The notes beneath the pieces were generated by a model. The model made no database searches and was not told where the DNA came from. It saw only the letters and a program-made list of their open reading frames with translations. DNA of 64,000 nucleotides from Algoriphagus winogradskyi. Lineage in GTDB: Bacteria > Bacteroidota > Bacteroidia > Cytophagales > Cyclobacteriaceae. The stretch lies in the NCBI RefSeq assembly GCF_900182815.1, contig NZ_FXUA01000011.1, positions 28,881 through 92,880 on the forward strand, given 5' to 3'. Position 1 is the stretch's first letter; each line of letters begins with the position of its first letter. A program made the position numbers and the translations under genes. This document shows positions 61,184 to 64,000 of the stretch, one piece after another.

Positions 61184-62251
61184 ATGAGAAATATATTGAC
61201 AATAGTATTCATTCTACTTTCTATTCATTTATTTGGACAGAAAGATAAAGCCGATAATGTAATTGAAATGAATACGAAGTTTACTTTAGAATTACAAACG
61301 GAGGATTCATTAACATATAAATTTAAGATAGTATCTAAAGAGCCATTTTCTACAGAAATTGAATGGTCTAATGCAAGAAATTATTTGGATAGTGTTTCTT
61401 TGAAGAACCAAATACAAGGAATATTGACAAGAGGAAAATTTGGTAGCAGGACTAATACCATTTTGTTGATTCAGAACGGACTTGATAAGTCGATTAGTTA
61501 TAAACTCAAAATTAAAGTTCCTCAAAAAAGAAAACCGATTAAGACCTCTGTTGTTGATTTGCTTCCGAATGTACCTTCAACTGAACTGTGGCCTTATATG
61601 ATTGAGTATGTCCAATTCTCTGATTTCACCGCAGCACCTGAACCTGAAGAGTTTGTTTTTGAACCTCAAATTGATTCTTCATGCATAAAAAATAAAGATT
61701 TCAATATTAAGTATGGTAATGAACTGTTCATTAAGCACTCTAACTTAACAATAAACGGATTAAAGAACGATAACCTATTTGAGTTAAATAAATTGATACA
61801 ATTTGAAGATTCTTTAAAAACAGAGGATATCTCACTTGGAAATAATTGGGGTTTAGGTGAGAGTATTTATCCGAATAATAATAATTTCACCTTTGGCAAT
61901 CCTATCAGCTATCGAAGATTGGAATGTCCATATTTTGATGGAACTGTTAATTATTTCTACACGAAAAAGGAAAAGTCGGTGAAGGTAGTTTCGTATGGTT
62001 GGAAAGAATTTAAGGAAAGCGACTTCCCAATTTCCACAAACTCAGATTCAGAAGATAAAAACAAAGCTTTTAAGGAGAAGTATGATTTCGTATTAACTGA
62101 AATCAGCAAGTTCTTGGGGGAACCGATATCCAATGAGACAGAAGATAGCGGTAGACGAAAAACAAAATGGAAAAGTGATGACAACATAAATGCCTACTTA
62201 TTCAATTTTAGTAACATAAACGAAATACGATTGTACATTTTCAAGGAATAA
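61184..62251 (+). CDS. Cassette 1: exported protein of unknown function
   Basis: A 355-residue protein with a signal peptide (MRNILTIVFILLSIHLFGQ). The mature part is Asn/Lys/Glu-rich with mixed strands and no recognised domain; near the middle there is VPSTELWPYMIEYVQFSDF and the C-terminus has a DFVLTEISKFLGEP-like helix followed by strands (NAYLFNFSN, EIRLYIF). Composition is more AT-rich than the sdh genes. It fills most of the first cassette; the R'' box of attC1 starts 5 bp after its stop codon. Confidence 0.7.
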   Translation: MRNILTIVFILLSIHLFGQKDKADNVIEMNTKFTLELQTEDSLTYKFKIVSKEPFSTEIEWSNARNYLDSVSLKNQIQGILTRGKFGSRTNTILLIQNGLDKSISYKLKIKVPQKRKPIKTSVVDLLPNVPSTELWPYMIEYVQFSDFTAAPEPEEFVFEPQIDSSCIKNKDFNIKYGNELFIKHSNLTINGLKNDNLFELNKLIQFEDSLKTEDISLGNNWGLGESIYPNNNNFTFGNPISYRRLECPYFDGTVNYFYTKKEKSVKVVSYGWKEFKESDFPISTNSDSEDKNKAFKEKYDFVLTEISKFLGEPISNETEDSGRRKTKWKSDDNINAYLFNFSNINEIRLYIFKE

Positions 62252-62256
62252 AAACT

Positions 62257-62394
62257 GGCTACAACAGCCGGTAAAGTGCATAGGCTATGTCGTACCACGG
62301 GGATAGGAACGCAGGCCGCTTTTTTGTATCTTTCCAAACAAAACTTAATGCGACGCAACGCCTACGACACCTTACCGGCAGAACGTTATGGGGC
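62257..62394 (+). other. attC-like site 1
   Basis: R'' GGCTACAAC (62257-62265), L'' GCCGGTAAAGTG (62267-62278), an inner stem with TAGGC and GTCG, L' CACCTTACCGGC (62368-62379) and R' GTTATGGGGC (62385-62394). The arms are 11 of 12 complementary. The size is in the usual attC range. It separates the unknown exported protein from the DUF4304 gene. Confidence 0.75.
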
Positions 62395-62404
62395 ATAATA
62401 AGAA

Positions 62405-63160
62405 ATGACAGACCGAGACTTTAAAATAGAATTTGAAACTTTAGTAAAGGAAGTAGTTGCGCCTATTTTCCAAAGACTTGGCTTTAAAAAAAACGGAAAT
62501 AATTTCTACAGAGAAATAAACGAAATCGGACAAGCCTTTAATGTTCAGCAAAGCCAATGGAACTCTAAAGACGACAAGACTTTTGTCTTTAATCTTGGAC
62601 TAATTGACAAAGAAACCTATTCTGAAATTTACAATAAAGAACTTCCAAAGTTTCCAAAAGAATATGACTGCGAAATCAGGCTACGACTTGGACACTTAAT
62701 GAACAAAGGCGACAAATGGTATGACTTGAATAAGCGTACTGACTTATTAAAACTCAAAGAACAAATTAATCATGACCTTGAAACTTTTGCAGTTCCTTTT
62801 TATGAAAAGTATTCGGACCCCAAGAAATGGCTAGAATTCTTTGAATGGAAGTATGAACCTCTTACAAGTCCCATAGGCAAGTTTTTGATTTTAGAACGAT
62901 ATGGACAACGTGACAAAGCGGAAATATTTTGGAATAAATTATATAATGAAGCATTGACACCAAAGCCAAGTGTAAGCGAGATTCACACAAAGAATGGAGA
63001 AATTATTAGAACCGAATCTGAGCCGACAGTAAATAAAGAATGGGTTGGTAGACTTGAGGACTTTGCAAAAAGAAAAAACGTAGAGCTGAAAATTACGCCC
63101 CATAACAGCACCTTGCCAAAAGCGGGGCGGACGTGGTTACAGAAACTTTTCGGCAATTAA
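62405..63160 (+). CDS. Cassette 2: DUF4304-like protein
   Basis: A 251-residue cytoplasmic protein. FETLVKEVVAPIFQRLGFKK and NFYREINEIGQAFNVQQSQWN at the N-terminus are characteristic of DUF4304, a family without assigned function that often appears near polymorphic toxins and in mobile DNA. The last 18 codons lie inside attC2: the R'' box and L'' arm (63097-63128) are translated, and the stop TAA is at 63158. A gene ending within its attC is a normal property of integron cassettes. Confidence 0.75.
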   Translation: MTDRDFKIEFETLVKEVVAPIFQRLGFKKNGNNFYREINEIGQAFNVQQSQWNSKDDKTFVFNLGLIDKETYSEIYNKELPKFPKEYDCEIRLRLGHLMNKGDKWYDLNKRTDLLKLKEQINHDLETFAVPFYEKYSDPKKWLEFFEWKYEPLTSPIGKFLILERYGQRDKAEIFWNKLYNEALTPKPSVSEIHTKNGEIIRTESEPTVNKEWVGRLEDFAKRKNVELKITPHNSTLPKAGRTWLQKLFGN

Positions 63161-63234
63161 TAAACATTAGTGGTAGCTTGACAGATGGTGCTCCGAAAGC
63201 CCCGCCTTCGGCAAGCTGCAAAACGTTGTGCAAC
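63097..63234 (+). other. attC-like site 2
   Basis: R'' GCCCCATAAC (63097-63106) is the exact complement of the R' that opens this cassette (GTTATGGGGC, 62385-62394). The arms, 63108-63128 and 63199-63219, are 21 nt each and pair at 17 or so positions (GCACCTTGCC..GGGGC against GCCCC..GGCAAGCTGC). R' GTTGTGCAAC is at 63225-63234. Length equals attC1. Confidence 0.8.
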
Positions 63235-63680
63235 ATTTAAAAGAACCGAAATTATCCTTGAAAACGACAGAGACGAAATATGAAAATAATTGGCGAGAGA
63301 AGTCTTTAGAAAATTTAGAAAAGGACTATTGGGGCAAACCAGATTATGAAAGCCATTTAGTCAAGACTTGTCACCAACTCAGGAAAAAGCCACTCAAGGA
63401 TTTCGAAATAGAGGACCTTAGAATAATGATTGGTCAAAATATTGGACTTAAGTTTTTGATACCTCTTTCTCTCGAGAAATTGAGACAGGACATACTGGCT
63501 GAAGGTGATTATTATGAAGGAGACTTATTAAAAGCTGTGTTGACCAGCGAAATAGAGTTTTGGAATCTTGAACCTAAGCTAACTAAAGAACTTGAAGCTA
63601 TAATCTCGGACAACGAAGAATTACTCAATGAACGAGAACCTGACTTACTAAAATCCTACAAACAATGGAAAAAGAACTAA
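63228..63680 (+). CDS. Cassette 3: contact-dependent inhibition immunity protein (CdiI_2-like)
   Basis: A protein of up to 150 residues. LEKDYWGKPDYESHLVKTCH, LRKKPLKDFEIEDLRIMIGQ, NIGLKFLIPLSLEKL and GDYYEGDLLKAVL follow the CdiI_2 (contact-dependent growth inhibition immunity) pattern closely. Such proteins bind and block a specific CdiA-type toxin. The start is uncertain: GTG at 63228 overlaps the R' box, and TTG at 63258 gives 140 residues; no ATG is in frame. The next gene overlaps its end by 16 nt. Confidence 0.75.
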   Translation: MQHLKEPKLSLKTTETKYENNWREKSLENLEKDYWGKPDYESHLVKTCHQLRKKPLKDFEIEDLRIMIGQNIGLKFLIPLSLEKLRQDILAEGDYYEGDLLKAVLTSEIEFWNLEPKLTKELEAIISDNEELLNEREPDLLKSYKQWKKN

Positions 63681-63898
63681 TTGGGAAATGGGTCTTTAAG
63701 GATGGTAAAGTTGTCGCTGATTCAAATTGTGAATTGATCGAATCAATGATTAACAAAGACTTGACAGAAATTGAAATTAGTGAAGATGGATGGACAAAAC
63801 GCTATCAGCATTTAAATGGCAGTGTTTGGGAATTAACTTATCCTGAAAGTCATTTACATGGCGGTGGACCTCCAAAACTGACCAGAATAAAAAAATAA
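63665..63898 (+). CDS. Cassette 3: Imm27-like immunity protein
   Basis: A 77-residue protein: ELIGKWVFKDGKVVADSNCE at the start, GWTKRYQHLNGSVWELTYPE, and HGGGPPKLTRI at the end match the Imm27 immunity family. It overlaps the CdiI-like gene by 16 nt, so the two are translated from one message. attC3 begins 6 bp after its stop. Two different immunity genes in one cassette are unusual. Confidence 0.75.
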   Translation: MEKELIGKWVFKDGKVVADSNCELIESMINKDLTEIEISEDGWTKRYQHLNGSVWELTYPESHLHGGGPPKLTRIKK

Positions 63899-63904
63899 AA
63901 ACGT

Positions 63905-63965
63905 GTGCCAACAACTAGGTTTTCGTTGCGTGCGTAGCACGAACAATGAAACCGCTGTTGCACGG
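63905..63965 (+). other. attC-like site 3 (short)
   Basis: A ~60-bp imperfect hairpin. GTGCCAACAAC (63905-63915) opposes GTTGCACGG (63957-63965); inside are TTTTCGTTG against CAATGAAAC and a perfect CGTGC-GTA-GCACG tip (63929-63941). The R'' box does not match the opening R' of cassette 3 as exactly as in cassettes 1 and 2. Confidence 0.6.
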
Positions 63966-63981
63966 AACCGGAGAAGTTCTT

Positions 63982-64000
63982 ATGGGCATTGAGTCAGGAT
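63982..64000 (+). CDS. Possible start of the next cassette gene (partial)
   Basis: ATG at 63982 with GGAG upstream (63970-63973), 17 bp after R' of attC3; only six codons (MGIESG) are inside the window. The placement is what a fourth cassette would show, but the evidence is thin. Confidence 0.3.

Noticed and set aside
1..64000. CRISPR array, prophage or complete insertion sequence
   Set aside because: No regularly spaced identical repeats, no phage structural genes, and the only transposase is the RAYT, which has REP repeats rather than IS ends with target duplications.

Overview
The window looks like chromosomal DNA of a member of the Bacteroidota, most likely order Cytophagales and close to the Cyclobacteriaceae (Algoriphagus-like). 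Supporting signs are a protein ending in the gliding-motility / type IX secretion type B C-terminal domain, a RemB/Wzi-like outer-membrane protein, tandem DUF4221-type lipoproteins, a single-subunit SdhC followed by SdhA and SdhB, promoters of the TTTG / TAnnTTTG kind (rpmE2, sdhC), and hairpin terminators with A/T tails shared by converging genes. The genus is inference.

Layout. 1-3178: ECF sigma factor with a coupled partner, a PLP trans-sulfuration enzyme, a metallo-beta-lactamase-fold protein and a DUF2214 membrane protein. 3194-4180: a REP-associated tyrosine transposase (RAYT) between two ~255 bp repeats, each built from REP-like hairpins. 4250-9930: YifB/ComM, a small membrane protein, an MsbA-type ABC exporter and a RemB-like barrel. 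10255-18540: rpmE2, a GlmU-like enzyme, DNA polymerase III delta prime, then RimB-like protease-rimK-hemC-cyclophilin-rmlD packed with overlaps, and a sodium:neurotransmitter-type symporter. 18832-24185: a small barrel, then four overlapping paralogous lipoproteins on the minus strand. 24354-28283: a small accessory island between a 5'-truncated and an intact tesA copy, with a broken coding fragment and two Imm11-like immunity paralogues. 28489-31681: the ybbA/ybbP-type ABC pair that normally accompanies tesA. 31730-34479: an unknown membrane protein, a frameshifted YoeB toxin remnant, a Cys-rich unknown, a DUF4143 ATPase with a palindromic control region and tRNA-Leu(CAA). 34569-57091: mostly housekeeping genes (SAM hydroxide adenosyltransferase, PhoH, ComEC, RecQ, Nudix, Sua5, Pgk, SppA, FolK, FabD) plus a type IX secretion substrate. 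57376-60785: sdhCAB.

The most striking region is the right end (61144-64000). Directly downstream of the sdhB terminator there is what reads as an integron-type gene-cassette array without an integrase in view (a CALIN-like array). Three ORF-bearing segments are separated by long imperfect inverted repeats with attC architecture. For two of them the first bases of the cassette are the exact complement of the R'' box near its own 3' end, as the integron model predicts for an excised circular cassette. The cargo is an unknown secreted protein, a DUF4304 protein, and a CdiI-type plus Imm27-type immunity pair; a fourth reading frame starts at the window edge.

The accessory regions share a theme. 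The tesA island and the cassette array both hold immunity proteins of polymorphic or contact-dependent toxins without an intact toxin, and a degraded YoeB lies between them. This is what one expects from a bacterium that collects orphan immunity genes. All functional statements are by sequence reading only; no database search was possible.
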